Positions 24,894 through 33,477 are shown, counted from the first letter of the stretch. The stretch: DNA of 58,473 nucleotides from Oscillospiraceae bacterium (GCA_015065295.1 SVQN01000007.1:1-58473), one strand, 5' to 3'. Translations and numbers: made by a program. The notes: generated by a model not told the origin, from the sequence alone.

Positions 24894-26165
24894 TTAGTTA
24901 ATCTTGATTGTTGTTCGTCCGGTCTTGCCGTCGCGTTTGACGGTGATTTCCGCGTAACCGTGGCCGCAGGCGCGGATGGTGCCGCAGTCTGCACAGCGGA
25001 TCGCGTTGCCGGTCAGTTCGGTGGATATGTCCGCGTCAAAGGGCTTGACGGTACGGGTTTTGCCCGAACGGTAGGTCAGCGTGAATACCGGCGCGATTTC
25101 TTCGCCGGATTTTACGGTCAGTTCGTCCGGCGCGGTAACGGATGTGACATAGTCGAGTTCCGAGAAATAGTCCCACCAGCTGTGGGAGTAGCCGTCCTCC
25201 GTTACGCCCGCGACGTGCGGCATACAGGAGAACCACCAGCGGTGATGAAGGCGGCAGGCATCCTTTTCGCCGATGCCGCGCGGGATGTAGGCATAGCAGT
25301 CCGTGGGTTCCGCTTCGCCGGTCAGGTTCGGGTAATTGTCGAGCCAGTCGCGCCAGGTGGAGAGGACGACGGTTTCGTTTTTCCAGTCGTAGTCGCAGAT
25401 GGAGTTGGGGGAGAAATGCACGTTTCCGCAGCCGGACGGGCCGTCCTTGTAGTTGCGGTCGCAGAGGACGAAGCGGTTCCAGAGATTCATTTTTTCCACC
25501 GGAATGCCGTTGTATTCGCCTTCACGGTAGCCGGATTCCTCCGTGGAATCGCAGAAGACGTGTCCCATAATCATTTCCATCATGTGGCCGAAGCATTCGA
25601 AATTGGCGTCGCGGCGGCTGACGGAGACGTTCATCACGGCGGTCATGGGGCAGTCGGCTTCGATCGGCTCGCCGTTGATCCAGTAGGCGTTCCGGCCGAT
25701 CATGCAGGCTTCGAACGTATAGACGGGGTCGATATTGACGAGCAGGATCATATCGAATTCGCCCTTATTGCGGCGGTTTACGATATCATGCTGTTCCATC
25801 ATGTACGCGTAGTCATAGGAGAAGCCGACATCTTCGGGGCAGACGGTTTTATTGAACCAGTCGTTGTTCCACCAGCCGTACCAGCCGTTTTCGAAGAGTT
25901 TCCTGACGGTGGCGGAGTCGAGGGCATTGGATTCGCCGGATTCGAGTTTAAACGTGCAGGTGTGGCGCGGGAACTCGTCCACGGTTTCCCAGCCGACGAT
26001 TTCGCAGTTTACGAGGCCGTGCGAGGAATGACGGATATCGTCGATGAGTTCGTCGACGGCGGGGCGGATTTTGCCGGTCATGGAGACCAGATCGGATGCG
26101 CGGCGGCCGTCGCCGAGGAGGGGATTATGTTCGATGATGAGAAGTTTGAGCGTGTAGTGGTTCAT
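24894..26165 (-). CDS. Unrecognised 423-aa protein with C-terminal Ig-like domain
   Basis: I do not recognise this family. There is no signal peptide or membrane segment. The N-terminal 330 residues are rich in Trp, Cys, Asp and His and include GWYGWWNNDWF (about 94-104). A GHMMEMIMGH segment (193-202) has an H-x-x-E plus a third His that could bind metal. DIRHSSHG lies at 43-50. The last 90 residues (TSVTAPDELTVKSGEEIAPV onward) look like a bacterial Ig-like fold with an unusual CADCGTIRAC cysteine cluster near 397-406. It lies upstream of the PHP gene in the same orientation, separated by repeat D. An enzyme acting on a surface glycan or peptide is possible, but that is speculation. Confidence 0.6.
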   Translation of the reverse strand: MNHYTLKLLIIEHNPLLGDGRRASDLVSMTGKIRPAVDELIDDIRHSSHGLVNCEIVGWETVDEFPRHTCTFKLESGESNALDSATVRKLFENGWYGWWNNDWFNKTVCPEDVGFSYDYAYMMEQHDIVNRRNKGEFDMILLVNIDPVYTFEACMIGRNAYWINGEPIEADCPMTAVMNVSVSRRDANFECFGHMMEMIMGHVFCDSTEESGYREGEYNGIPVEKMNLWNRFVLCDRNYKDGPSGCGNVHFSPNSICDYDWKNETVVLSTWRDWLDNYPNLTGEAEPTDCYAYIPRGIGEKDACRLHHRWWFSCMPHVAGVTEDGYSHSWWDYFSELDYVTSVTAPDELTVKSGEEIAPVFTLTYRSGKTRTVKPFDADISTELTGNAIRCADCGTIRACGHGYAEITVKRDGKTGRTTIKIN

Positions 26166-26214
26166 GTGTGGGTATCCTGAGAAGTTAGCTGATAAAATGT
26201 GAGAAAAAGCGTGG

Positions 26215-26400
26215 ATATAGCTCTACTTTTTCTCCTTTATCGAGGAGAAAAAGTAGCAAAAAGAGGAACTCCTTCGAAGTCCAGGGAGTTTCGACCTCTG
26301 CGGAGGTCGATGGGGGACGCTGTCCCCTCAACCCCTGCGACCTTTTGAAAAAGGTCGATCAAAACTTTTCGGCGGACAACGTGCAGTTTGGATTTTTTCA
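26215..26400. repeat. Hairpin-rich intergenic repeat G
   Basis: A run of short hairpins: CTACTTTTTCTCC/GGAGAAAAAGTAG (26222-26254), CGACCTC-TGCG-GAGGTCG, GGGGAC-GCT-GTCCCC and GACCTTTT-GA-AAAAGGTC. It precedes the solo family B end. A related series of hairpins occurs at 29530-29610. No gene is present. Confidence 0.7.
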
Positions 26401-26415
26401 ATCCCTTTCCCAGAT

Positions 26416-26475
26416 TGAAGTTTTTTGAAAGGGGTTCGGGGAAAACTTTTTTCCAAAAAAGTTTTCCCCGAGAAA
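26416..26475 (-). terminator. Solo family B end serving as pepC terminator
   Basis: A hairpin pairing GGGGAAAACTTTTTT with AAAAAAGTTTTCCCC, followed on the minus strand by ACCCCTTTCAAAAAACTT, is a diverged single copy of the family B end. It begins 10 bp after the pepC stop, in the same stop-then-left-end arrangement as full family B copies. Confidence 0.75.
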
Positions 26476-26485
26476 CTCTATTTAC

Positions 26486-27841
26486 TTAGTCCGCGAGGCT
26501 GCCCATCGGGTCCCAGGGTTCGAGTTCGATCTTGGGTTCGTCGAGGAGAGCGGCCTTGTCGCCGAGGTACTTCTTATGGACAACGGCCTGATAAACGTAG
26601 AGGTCGAACCATGCGTCGGACGCCATGTGATAGCCGGACTGTGCGCCGCCGGTGCCCCAGCTGTTTTCGATCTTCCAGCGGTTCGGCTTGCCGGTCGCTT
26701 CGTCGATGTTCACGCCGGTGATGCACATAGCGTGGTTCATCTGGCTGGTGTGGTAGTTCAGCATATTTTCCTTGGTCATGGCAGCGTCAAGGCCGGTCAG
26801 AGCCGCTTCGTCGTACTGGTCAACGTCCCAGCACGCCTTTTCGCGGTCGTTGTACTTGCCGCAGTCGGAGCCGAACCAAACGATTTCGCCCTTGTTGTCT
26901 TCGCCGTCGGTGAGCTGCTTGACAACGAGTGCCTTGAATTCGTCCATTTCGAGGTTCAGATAGCATACGTCCGCGCCGCCGACCACGTTGCCGAGGTACT
27001 TGACGGTATATGCTTTGTTGAAGGGCTTGTCTTCCGTCGGAGCATGGATGATGCTGACGTAATTGTCAAGGTAATCGCCGATGTAGGTTTCAAAGAACTT
27101 CAGAGGAGTCATATCACGGATGGTGATGATCTTGCCGTCCTTGTCCTTGTATTCGAAATCAAATTCCTGCGGGGGAACATCGTAGCAGGAGCAGAGGAAG
27201 GAGTAGGTCTTTTCGAGCATTTCCGCACGGAGAGCCGCGAGAGCGTCGGCTTCACCGGCAGCCGCGAGCTTACGGAGTTCGGGGGTCTTTGCGCGGAGGT
27301 AGTTGTTGATGTGCTTGTTGACGTTGCCGGTGTTGGAGGACTGGAAGGTTTCCGGATAGCATACCTTCGGCAGGATACCGTACTTCTTCACGATGTTGAC
27401 GAACATATCCCACTGACCGCCGTCGTGTACGCCGGTGCCGACGATGTGGTCAACCACGCGGGAATTGTGCGCTTCGTCTGCGGTGTCGATCACGCTTGCG
27501 ATGTAGTAGTTGATGCGTTCGAACTTATCGAAGAAGGCCAGATAGGACTGGGAAAGTTCAAAGGAATCCACGTTCAGCTTCTTTGCGATGATTTCGCGGA
27601 GAACATTGGTTGCCGCGAAGAGCCAGCAGCGGCCGCTGGAGAGCTGATTGGTCGCGGACATGGTCTTGATATCGGTGGAGAAGAAGAACTGGTTCTTCTT
27701 TGCGTTCTTGGTGGTGAACGCCATGTCGTTCATGTTGGTCTTTGCGAAGACGCCGGTGAGCGCGCGTCTTACGGTGTCATTTTCGTGATATCGTTCGTAG
27801 CGGTCGATATCATAACGGGTGATGGATACTGCGTTTTTCAT
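26486..27841 (-). CDS. pepC: Aminopeptidase C (bleomycin hydrolase family)
   Basis: A 451-aa papain-like (C1B) cysteine aminopeptidase of the cytoplasm that trims peptides. The catalytic triad is Cys72 in SSGRCWLFAATN, a His near 369 in MNHAMCITGV and an Asn near 391 in ENSWG. The length matches the family (about 440-450), which forms a hexameric barrel. The start at 27841 follows AAGGAG. No secretion signal is present, as expected. Confidence 0.93.
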   Translation of the reverse strand: MKNAVSITRYDIDRYERYHENDTVRRALTGVFAKTNMNDMAFTTKNAKKNQFFFSTDIKTMSATNQLSSGRCWLFAATNVLREIIAKKLNVDSFELSQSYLAFFDKFERINYYIASVIDTADEAHNSRVVDHIVGTGVHDGGQWDMFVNIVKKYGILPKVCYPETFQSSNTGNVNKHINNYLRAKTPELRKLAAAGEADALAALRAEMLEKTYSFLCSCYDVPPQEFDFEYKDKDGKIITIRDMTPLKFFETYIGDYLDNYVSIIHAPTEDKPFNKAYTVKYLGNVVGGADVCYLNLEMDEFKALVVKQLTDGEDNKGEIVWFGSDCGKYNDREKACWDVDQYDEAALTGLDAAMTKENMLNYHTSQMNHAMCITGVNIDEATGKPNRWKIENSWGTGGAQSGYHMASDAWFDLYVYQAVVHKKYLGDKAALLDEPKIELEPWDPMGSLAD

Positions 27842-27936
27842 TTGGGTTTCTCCTTGTGGATATAGAAAGGCTGTACAGCCTGAGGTACGATTCTTTAACA
27901 TTCGTTCGATGAAAAAATCAACAGGATGATGAACGC

Positions 27937-28018
27937 TTCGTAGGGCGGGGGTTTATCTCCCGCCGTTACGAACGGTTTGAATTTTTTCACGGCGGGAGAC
28001 AAGCCCCCGCCCTACGGT
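27937..28018. repeat. Palindromic intergenic repeat E
   Basis: CGTAGGGCGGGGGTTTATCT and CCCGCCGT on the left are mirrored by ACGGCGGGAGACAAGCCCCC and GCCCTACG on the right, with a centre of about 25 bp. It lies between pepC and ruvX and could fold into one long stem, acting as a terminator. Confidence 0.8.
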
Positions 28019-28030
28019 TATGTTTTTCGT

Positions 28031-28459
28031 TTATCCGTTCGCCTGTTCGCGTTTTCTTACCGTCAGGTAATCTTCGAGAATCAGTCTTGCGGAAAGGGTG
28101 TCTACGGTTGCCTTGCGCTTCTTGCCGCGGACGTTGTTTTCGTTCAGGATCTTGTGCGCCGCAACGGTCGTCAGGCGTTCGTCGTACATGACGGTCGGGA
28201 TTCCCGTCAGTTCCGAGAGTTCTCTGGCGAATGCCTTGCATTTTTCGCTGCGCGGACCCTGCGAGCCGTCCATGTTGATCGGATTTCCGACCACGATCAG
28301 CTCCGCTTTGAGTTCCTTTACGCGTTCGCCGACAGCGGCAAGGGCTTTTTTGTAGGAATCGGCCGCAACGCATCCTGCGTCGCTTGCCATCATTTCGTAT
28401 TTGTCACATACGGCGATCCCGGTACGGGCGTCGCCGAAGTCAATGCCGGCAATAATCAT
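28031..28459 (-). CDS. ruvX: Putative Holliday junction resolvase RuvX (YqgF)
   Basis: A 142-aa RNase H-fold nuclease, also linked to 16S rRNA 5' maturation in E. coli. The first catalytic Asp is D7 in AGIDFGDARTGIA. YDERLTT near 95 and a late Asp (about 118, in TVDTLSA) complete the site. The length equals the family norm. The start codon overlaps the ribokinase stop (ATGA), so translation is coupled. In many Firmicutes ruvX neighbours a DUF1292 gene; here that gene is at 35224. Confidence 0.9.
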   Translation of the reverse strand: MIIAGIDFGDARTGIAVCDKYEMMASDAGCVAADSYKKALAAVGERVKELKAELIVVGNPINMDGSQGPRSEKCKAFARELSELTGIPTVMYDERLTTVAAHKILNENNVRGKKRKATVDTLSARLILEDYLTVRKREQANG

Positions 28460-29472
28460 ATTTCGTTCATTTCCTCGTCGCCGGATGCCGGTTCTTCCGC
28501 TGAATTTTCGGGAACGGTTTCGCCGGATTCTTCCGCTTTCTTCTTTCTCGCGTACGCGATCACTTCCGCACGGGTCGGGATCGACGTGGACGCGCCCGCA
28601 CGAGTCACGGAAATCGCTGCCGCGCAGGTGGCGTATTTGACGGCGGACACGATGCTGCCGTTCTGGAGATAGACATAAACCATTGCGGCGGTGAAAACGT
28701 CGCCTGCGGCCGTGGTGTCAACGGCTTCGACCTTTTCCGCGGGGACGACAAAGTATTCCTTGCCGCCGACATCGTAGATGAACGCACCGCGTTCGCCGAG
28801 CTTGATGACGATATATTTTGCGTCCACGAGGTTCGAGAGACGGATCGCCGCACGGAGGCAGGTTTCGTCGTTGGTGGGCGCGATGCCGGTGAAGATGCGG
28901 GTTTCGCTTTCGTTCGGGGAGAAGATTTCGACCCGTCCGAGTTCCTTCAGCGGGAAGTCAATGCGTGCGGGACCGGCATCGATGAAGACGGGAATGTTCG
29001 CTTCATGAGCGCGGCGGGCGGCTTCGAGAATGGCTTCGTCCGGGATTTCGAGCTGCATATAGACCGCTTCGGGATAGCAGGTGAAGGGTTCTTCGATATC
29101 GGCGGCGGTCATGGTCATGTTTGCACCGGGATAGACGATGATGCGGTTCTTGCCGTTTTCCTCGACGAGGATGGACGCAAGACCGGTGGGAACTTCGGGG
29201 TCTTCGAGGATGTAGCGGATGTCGATGCCCTCGTTCCGGTAGATGGAGGTCAGGCGTTTGGCGTTGGAGTCGCGGCCGAGCTTGCAGGTGAAGACGCAGT
29301 CCGCGCCGAGACGGGCGAACGTGACGGCACTGTTGGCACCCTTGCCGCCGGGAACGTAGGAATAGCCGATGTCGTTTTCGACGACGGTTTCGCCTGCGTA
29401 AGGAATGCGGCGCATCCGCTGGACGAAGTCAATATTCGCACTGCTGATAACTAAGATTCTCTGGTTTTTCAT
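28456..29472 (-). CDS. rbsK: Ribokinase (PfkB family sugar kinase)
   Basis: A 338-aa PfkB-family kinase expected to phosphorylate ribose at O5. Sugar-binding GGKGANSAV is at about 42-50, and the ATP-site signature DTTAAGDVF near 255 contains the catalytic Asp. The family norm is about 300 aa. The extra 25-30 residues are an acidic tail (EESGETVPENSAEEPASGDE) whose last codon overlaps ruvX. GGAGGAATTACAT precedes the ATG. It could use another pentose or nucleoside. The nucleoside importer elsewhere in the window would supply ribose. Confidence 0.85.
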   Translation of the reverse strand: MKNQRILVISSANIDFVQRMRRIPYAGETVVENDIGYSYVPGGKGANSAVTFARLGADCVFTCKLGRDSNAKRLTSIYRNEGIDIRYILEDPEVPTGLASILVEENGKNRIIVYPGANMTMTAADIEEPFTCYPEAVYMQLEIPDEAILEAARRAHEANIPVFIDAGPARIDFPLKELGRVEIFSPNESETRIFTGIAPTNDETCLRAAIRLSNLVDAKYIVIKLGERGAFIYDVGGKEYFVVPAEKVEAVDTTAAGDVFTAAMVYVYLQNGSIVSAVKYATCAAAISVTRAGASTSIPTRAEVIAYARKKKAEESGETVPENSAEEPASGDEEMNEI

Positions 29473-29527
29473 CTATGTAATTCCTCCGGTAGTATAAATC
29501 TGCACAAAACGCTGTCCACATAAAAGT

Positions 29528-29741
29528 TTCGCTCAAGCCTTTTTAAAGGCTTGCAGGTTCCAAGGGCAGAGCCCTTGGTCGCGGACCGCAGTCCGCGAAA
29601 TACTCTGGACATAAACAGGGGATCGCTCTCCCCTCCAGCTGCATGAGGATAAAGGAGGTATTCTTCCAATTCCGCGCGAGCGTTCTTTTATGCCCGCTGT
29701 GTTCCCTTCAGGACCACCTGTGTTCCTGTCAGGACCACTTG
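29528..29741. repeat. Hairpin cluster and short tandem repeat between nrdG and rbsK
   Basis: Hairpins AAGCCTTT/AAAGGCTT, CCAAGGGC-AGA-GCCCTTGG and CGCGGACC-GCA-GTCCGCG lie in succession from 29533. A direct repeat of about 21 bp (CTGTGTTCCCTTCAGGACCA and CTGTGTTCCTGTCAGGACCA) covers about 29699-29741, and its second copy contains the nrdG stop codon. Confidence 0.75.
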
Positions 29742-30289
29742 GTACATACGGCATTCTTGGAATTCGGGTAGCAGGTGATATCCAGAATCCGCTGATTGGA
29801 GCTTCCGCGGTACTTCAGGGATAAATCCCGCAGCTCCTCCTCAAACCGTCCGTCCACCAGATAGTTCGTCACGGTGAGAAGCCGCCGTACAGCAGCATCC
29901 CGTTCCGCCATTTCCAGCACCTGTTCGTAGGTGTAGCCAGTGTACGTCATCACATCCAGACCCTTGTCGGCGGCAGCCTTCCCGATTTCGGCGAGTTCGT
30001 CCGCCCAGAGGAACGGCTCCCCGCCGGAGAAGGTAACGCCGGTGAGAAGGGGATCGCGGCGGATCTCGTTCCACAGCTCAAGGGTGGAGGACATGGTTCC
30101 TCCGCGGAGGTCGTGGCTGCCGGGATTGTGACAGCCGGGGCAGTGGTGGGGACATCCCTGCACGAAGATCACGAATCGCACGCCCGGTCCGTCCACGATG
30201 GATTCGGAAGCGGTTCCGAACAGCCGGATGGGCTTGTCTTCAATCAGATTGTAGGTACGTCGTCTCGTGGGAACATGGAGTTTTGTCAT
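29729..30289 (-). CDS. nrdG: Anaerobic ribonucleotide reductase activase NrdG
   Basis: A 186-aa radical SAM activase that makes the glycyl radical on NrdD so that ribonucleotides can be reduced without oxygen. The 4Fe-4S cysteines are C46, C50 and C53 (CPHHCPGC). GGEPFL near 93-98 contacts SAM. The N-terminus is about 20 residues longer than in short NrdG proteins. No nrdD is nearby; in most genomes it is upstream. The possibility that it activates another glycyl radical enzyme is small given the DGPGVRFVIFVQG lead-in. No strong ribosome binding site is seen before the ATG. Confidence 0.88.
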   Translation of the reverse strand: MTKLHVPTRRRTYNLIEDKPIRLFGTASESIVDGPGVRFVIFVQGCPHHCPGCHNPGSHDLRGGTMSSTLELWNEIRRDPLLTGVTFSGGEPFLWADELAEIGKAAADKGLDVMTYTGYTYEQVLEMAERDAAVRRLLTVTNYLVDGRFEEELRDLSLKYRGSSNQRILDITCYPNSKNAVCTKWS

Positions 30290-30342
30290 GATGAGCTGCG
30301 CTTCGCTTTCTTCGGTATTGTTGTTTTTTATTGATTATTCAA

Positions 30343-31386
30343 TTATTCAATCACACCCGCACAGACAACCGTATTCCCGTCGTAGATAACGGCAAACTGT
30401 CCCGGGGTGGGGGCACGCTGGGGTTCGGTGAAGGTCAGGACAGCACCGGTTCCGGTGAGGGTGACGGTCGTTTCCGCCGGACGGTGCGCGTAGCGCAGTT
30501 TGGCGGTGTACGGTTTTCCGGTGACGAGTCTGTCTTCGCCGGAAATGAAGCTGAGACCGGTGACGGCGACTTCCGTCCGGAAGAGTTTGTCTTCATCACC
30601 GAGGGTCACGCGGTTCTGTTCCGCATCCTTTCCGAGGACAAAGACGTGTTTCCCCATGGAAATGCCGAGGCCCTTCCGCTGGCCGATGGTATACTGCCAC
30701 TGGCCTTTGTGTCTGCCGAGGATTTTCCCGGTTTCGTCAATATAATCGCCCGGCTGGTCGGAGATTCCGCAGCGGGTTTTGAGAAAGGCGGCGTAATCCC
30801 CGTCGGGGATGAAGCAGATGTCCTGACTGTCGCTCCGGCTCGCCGATGCAAAGCCGTGGGATGCGGCGAGAGCGCGTACGTCCGGTTTGGTCATTCCTCC
30901 GAGGAGAAAATCGGCGGCGGCGAGCTGTTCCTGCGACAGCATGGCGAGGACGTAGGACTGATCCTTTTTCGGATCGGCGGCACGTTTCAGGAACGCGGTT
31001 CCGCCGACGGTTTCGGTGACGGCGTAATGGCCGGTGACGATCCGGTCAAAGCCGTTTTCCTTTGCGTAACCGTACAGAAGACCGAATTTGATTTCGCGGT
31101 TGCAGATGACGCAGGGATTCGGCGTGCGGCCGAGAAAATATTCGCGGGTGAAGTAGTCGATGACGGTCTGTTCGAATTCCTTCCGCGCATCGACGGAACG
31201 GTGCGGCACGCCGAGAACATCGCAGACGGCTTTGGCGTCCGCGCAGTTTTTTTCGTCGGTGGCAGGGTCGGCGGACAGACAGAGCGTCACGCCGCAGACA
31301 TTGTCCCGACCGTATTTTTCCATAGCAAGGAGCATCGCGGCACTGGAATCCACGCCGCCGCTCATGGCAACGAGTGTTTTTATCAA
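30343..31386 (-). CDS. mnmA: tRNA-uridine 2-sulfurtransferase MnmA (TTG start)
   Basis: MnmA thiolates U34 of Lys, Glu and Gln tRNAs. The 347-aa protein has the PP-loop SGGVDSS (9-15), catalytic Cys95 in PCVICN, Cys191 in DSQDICF, and a C-terminal beta barrel. The start is placed at TTG 31386, because it gives the usual MIKTLVAMSGG beginning. The first ATG (31365) would cut into the PP-loop strand. No Shine-Dalgarno is visible before the TTG. A solo family B end abuts the gene 8 bp upstream and may have displaced the original 5' region. MnmG, its partner in wobble modification, is at 36475. Confidence 0.9.
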   Translation of the reverse strand: MIKTLVAMSGGVDSSAAMLLAMEKYGRDNVCGVTLCLSADPATDEKNCADAKAVCDVLGVPHRSVDARKEFEQTVIDYFTREYFLGRTPNPCVICNREIKFGLLYGYAKENGFDRIVTGHYAVTETVGGTAFLKRAADPKKDQSYVLAMLSQEQLAAADFLLGGMTKPDVRALAASHGFASASRSDSQDICFIPDGDYAAFLKTRCGISDQPGDYIDETGKILGRHKGQWQYTIGQRKGLGISMGKHVFVLGKDAEQNRVTLGDEDKLFRTEVAVTGLSFISGEDRLVTGKPYTAKLRYAHRPAETTVTLTGTGAVLTFTEPQRAPTPGQFAVIYDGNTVVCAGVIE

Positions 31387-31393
31387 TTTATGG

Positions 31394-31462
31394 TTTCTTG
31401 GGGAAAAACTTTTTACAAAAAGTTTTTCCCCAAACCCCTTTTCAAAAACTTTTATACAAAAA
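31394..31462 (+). repeat. Solo family B end between mnmA and the deacetylase gene
   Basis: A hairpin pairing GGGGAAAAACTTTTT with AAAAAGTTTTTCCCC, followed by AAACCCCTTTTCAAAAACTT, copies the layout of the family B terminal repeat with different stem bases. It spans nearly the whole gap and lies 8 bp before the mnmA start. Confidence 0.78.
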
Positions 31463-31484
31463 GGATGGGTATTGTTTGTGCAGA

Positions 31485-32612
31485 TTATCCGTTGTTCTGC
31501 GCCTGTGCTTCGCTGATGTCGATGTCGCAGAGCGGGAGGATTTCGTAGCCCTGTGCCTTGATCCAGTCGATCAGATCGCCGAGAACGGCGGCATTGGTGC
31601 TGGATACGGCGTGGAGCAGGTAGACGCAGCCGGGATGCAGACCGCCCTTGAGGTTCTGGAGCGCGGTGGAATGGTCGAGCTGATTGTTCGGGTCGTAGTC
31701 CTTGTAGGTGTATGACCAGAGCGTGGTGCGGACACCGAGTTTGTCCGCCATTTTGAGTGCCCATTCGCTTGTCGCACCTTCCGGCGGACGGTAATACCGG
31801 ATCGGCGGGGAATCCGGATAGATGTCCTTCACCATCTTCTCAAGCCCGGTGATCTCGTCAATGAACGTCTGCGTATCCGTCAGAGCCATATTGATATGGT
31901 TTACCGTGTGGTTTCCGATAATATGCCCCTCGTCGAGCATACGTCCGATGATCCCGGGAGCCTGTTCCACATAGTCCCCGGTAATGAAGAACGTACCGGA
32001 AACGCCTTTGGCATTGAGCGTGTCGATAATCTTTTCGGTATAGCCGTTTTCATAACCGCAGTCAAACGTGAGATAGCAGACCTTACGGGAGGTATCGCCG
32101 CGGTAGATGCCGCCGTAATTCGCAAGTGCTGCGAGTGTGGATTCGGAGCGATCCTTTCCCCAGGTGAAAACGATTTCGCCGGTGGCCGGATCCACGGAGG
32201 TCGGCGCGAAATACCATGTTCCGCCGGGATCGTTGGGGTTAATGTCGTCAAAAAAGGCACGGGAGGTATTATTGACATCGGTGAGGTCGGAGAGGGTACT
32301 GCGGTCGGGTTCGGGGAAGGTATAGGAATAGGTTCCGTTCCTGAACGACCACGAGACCGTACCGTTTCCGGAAGAGGGCGTGTCATTGCCTGTCAGCGGC
32401 GGCTGTTCATCCACCACGGGAAGAACCCCGTCCGGCGTGACCTCGACCCGCTCCGGTTCCGAGACGATATTTTCCGCCGCGCGTCCCACGCCGACGGTTT
32501 TTGACGGTTCGGCGACGATGGTTTTGAGGGTACATCCGGTAAACGTCAGCAGGGCGAGACACAGGGCAGCCACCCGTTTTACACTATATCTTAAAGAAAA
32601 TTTATTGTTCAT
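31485..32612 (-). CDS. PdaA-like polysaccharide deacetylase lipoprotein
   Basis: A 375-aa exported NodB-domain protein. It has an N-terminal signal with lipobox FTGC (Cys27), a Pro/Thr/Glu-rich linker to about 85, a region with SWSFRNGTYSYTF, then the deacetylase domain. The metal/catalytic motifs are TFDCGYENG (D184; Cys where many NodB enzymes have a second Asp) and GNHTVNH (H235, H239). A YYRPPEG motif near 275 follows. TFDxGYENGYT is typical of PdaA, which deacetylates N-acetylmuramic acid to form spore-cortex muramic lactam. SpoIIE in the window agrees with sporulation. A vegetative peptidoglycan role cannot be excluded. Confidence 0.82.
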   Translation of the reverse strand: MNNKFSLRYSVKRVAALCLALLTFTGCTLKTIVAEPSKTVGVGRAAENIVSEPERVEVTPDGVLPVVDEQPPLTGNDTPSSGNGTVSWSFRNGTYSYTFPEPDRSTLSDLTDVNNTSRAFFDDINPNDPGGTWYFAPTSVDPATGEIVFTWGKDRSESTLAALANYGGIYRGDTSRKVCYLTFDCGYENGYTEKIIDTLNAKGVSGTFFITGDYVEQAPGIIGRMLDEGHIIGNHTVNHINMALTDTQTFIDEITGLEKMVKDIYPDSPPIRYYRPPEGATSEWALKMADKLGVRTTLWSYTYKDYDPNNQLDHSTALQNLKGGLHPGCVYLLHAVSSTNAAVLGDLIDWIKAQGYEILPLCDIDISEAQAQNNG

Positions 32613-32680
32613 TTATCATACATCCGTAATGGTTCCATCGAATTTTCTCATCAAATCTTGACGTATTTCCAAGTAAAATA

Positions 32681-32709
32681 ATTGTACCACACCGGGAAGG
32701 GATTGTCAA
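32681..32709 (-). promoter_or_regulatory. Sigma-A promoter of the deacetylase gene
   Basis: On the minus strand TTGACA (32709-32704), a 17-bp spacer and TACAAT (32686-32681) lie about 70 bp upstream of the start codon. Confidence 0.85.
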
Positions 32710-32751
32710 TGGAATGGGGCGGTTCCGGAAAAACCTTTTTTCGGCGGGGGA

Positions 32752-33436
32752 TTTTTTTCTTGGGGAAACCTTTTTGAGGAAAAGGTTTCCCCAAACCCCT
32801 TCCAAAACCTTTTTCATCTGCTATCAAATGTAGGATGTGCAGATTTTTTCTTTTTATAGGGGATTTTCTTGGGTGCCTGCGCTGACATATTGTTGATCCC
32901 ATCCGCTGACATTTGGTTGGTTTGAAATTCTACGAAAATTATAACGGGGAAGTCAGGCTCCGCCAAGACCCTGACTTCCCACGCCGTATGGAGATACGGT
33001 GATGGGGTGCGTCACGTCAAAATTCAGCTACATTTGGTCATCCCCCGCACTCCTTGGCTGACGCCGTTCGTGCTTTTCGAAGAAAACTGTATGTCAGCCA
33101 ATCGAACTATCGCAAAGCGCGGACGGCGGGATAGCCAAGACGCGCGGAAACCCAACGAACCGTAGCTGAATTCAAAAGTGGCGTACTGTATCATGCAGTC
33201 GCAACATGGCGCGGGAAGTCAGGGTCTTGGCGGAGCCTGACTTCCCCAGAACGATTTTCGTAGAGATTCAAACCAGCCTCACGTCAACAGGTCTAACAAA
33301 TTTCAGCCGAACTCCACGGAATATTTTAAAAATCCCCTCCCCATCCTATCAGCTACACAAACCGGCAACAACCGCCTAAAAAGGTTTTGGAGAGGGGTTT
33401 GGGGAGAACCTTTTCCTCAAAAAGGTTCTCCCCAAC
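32752..33436 (+). repeat. Family B palindromic element, complete copy (B5)
   Basis: A complete element between divergent genes. Its left end is a GGGGAAACC/GGTTTCCCC hairpin and its right end a GGGGAGAACC/GGTTCTCCCC hairpin, so the two end stems of this copy differ yet each stays paired. Internal GGAAGTCAGG/CCTGACTTCC hairpins lie near 32950 and 33212 with complementary loops. The element sits between the leftward deacetylase promoter and the rightward transaminase promoter. Confidence 0.92.
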
Positions 33437-33477
33437 GTTCCCCCTGCACCTTGTACATTTTGTAGTGAAAATATCCC

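Noticed and set aside
23332-27865. Long plus-strand frames (23332-24585, 24960-26180, 26576-27865) opposite leftward genes
   Set aside because: They mirror PHP, the 423-aa gene and PepC in the antisense frame. The GC-rich codon pattern opens antisense frames, the proteins show no family motifs and there are no ribosome binding sites.
31387-31764. Upstream extension of the mnmA frame
   Set aside because: It passes through a palindromic repeat and overlaps the deacetylase gene in another frame, with no MnmA-like sequence.
6567-33436. CRISPR array or tandem repeats
   Set aside because: The repeated units are dispersed, hundreds of bases long and palindromic, with no regular spacers and no cas genes.
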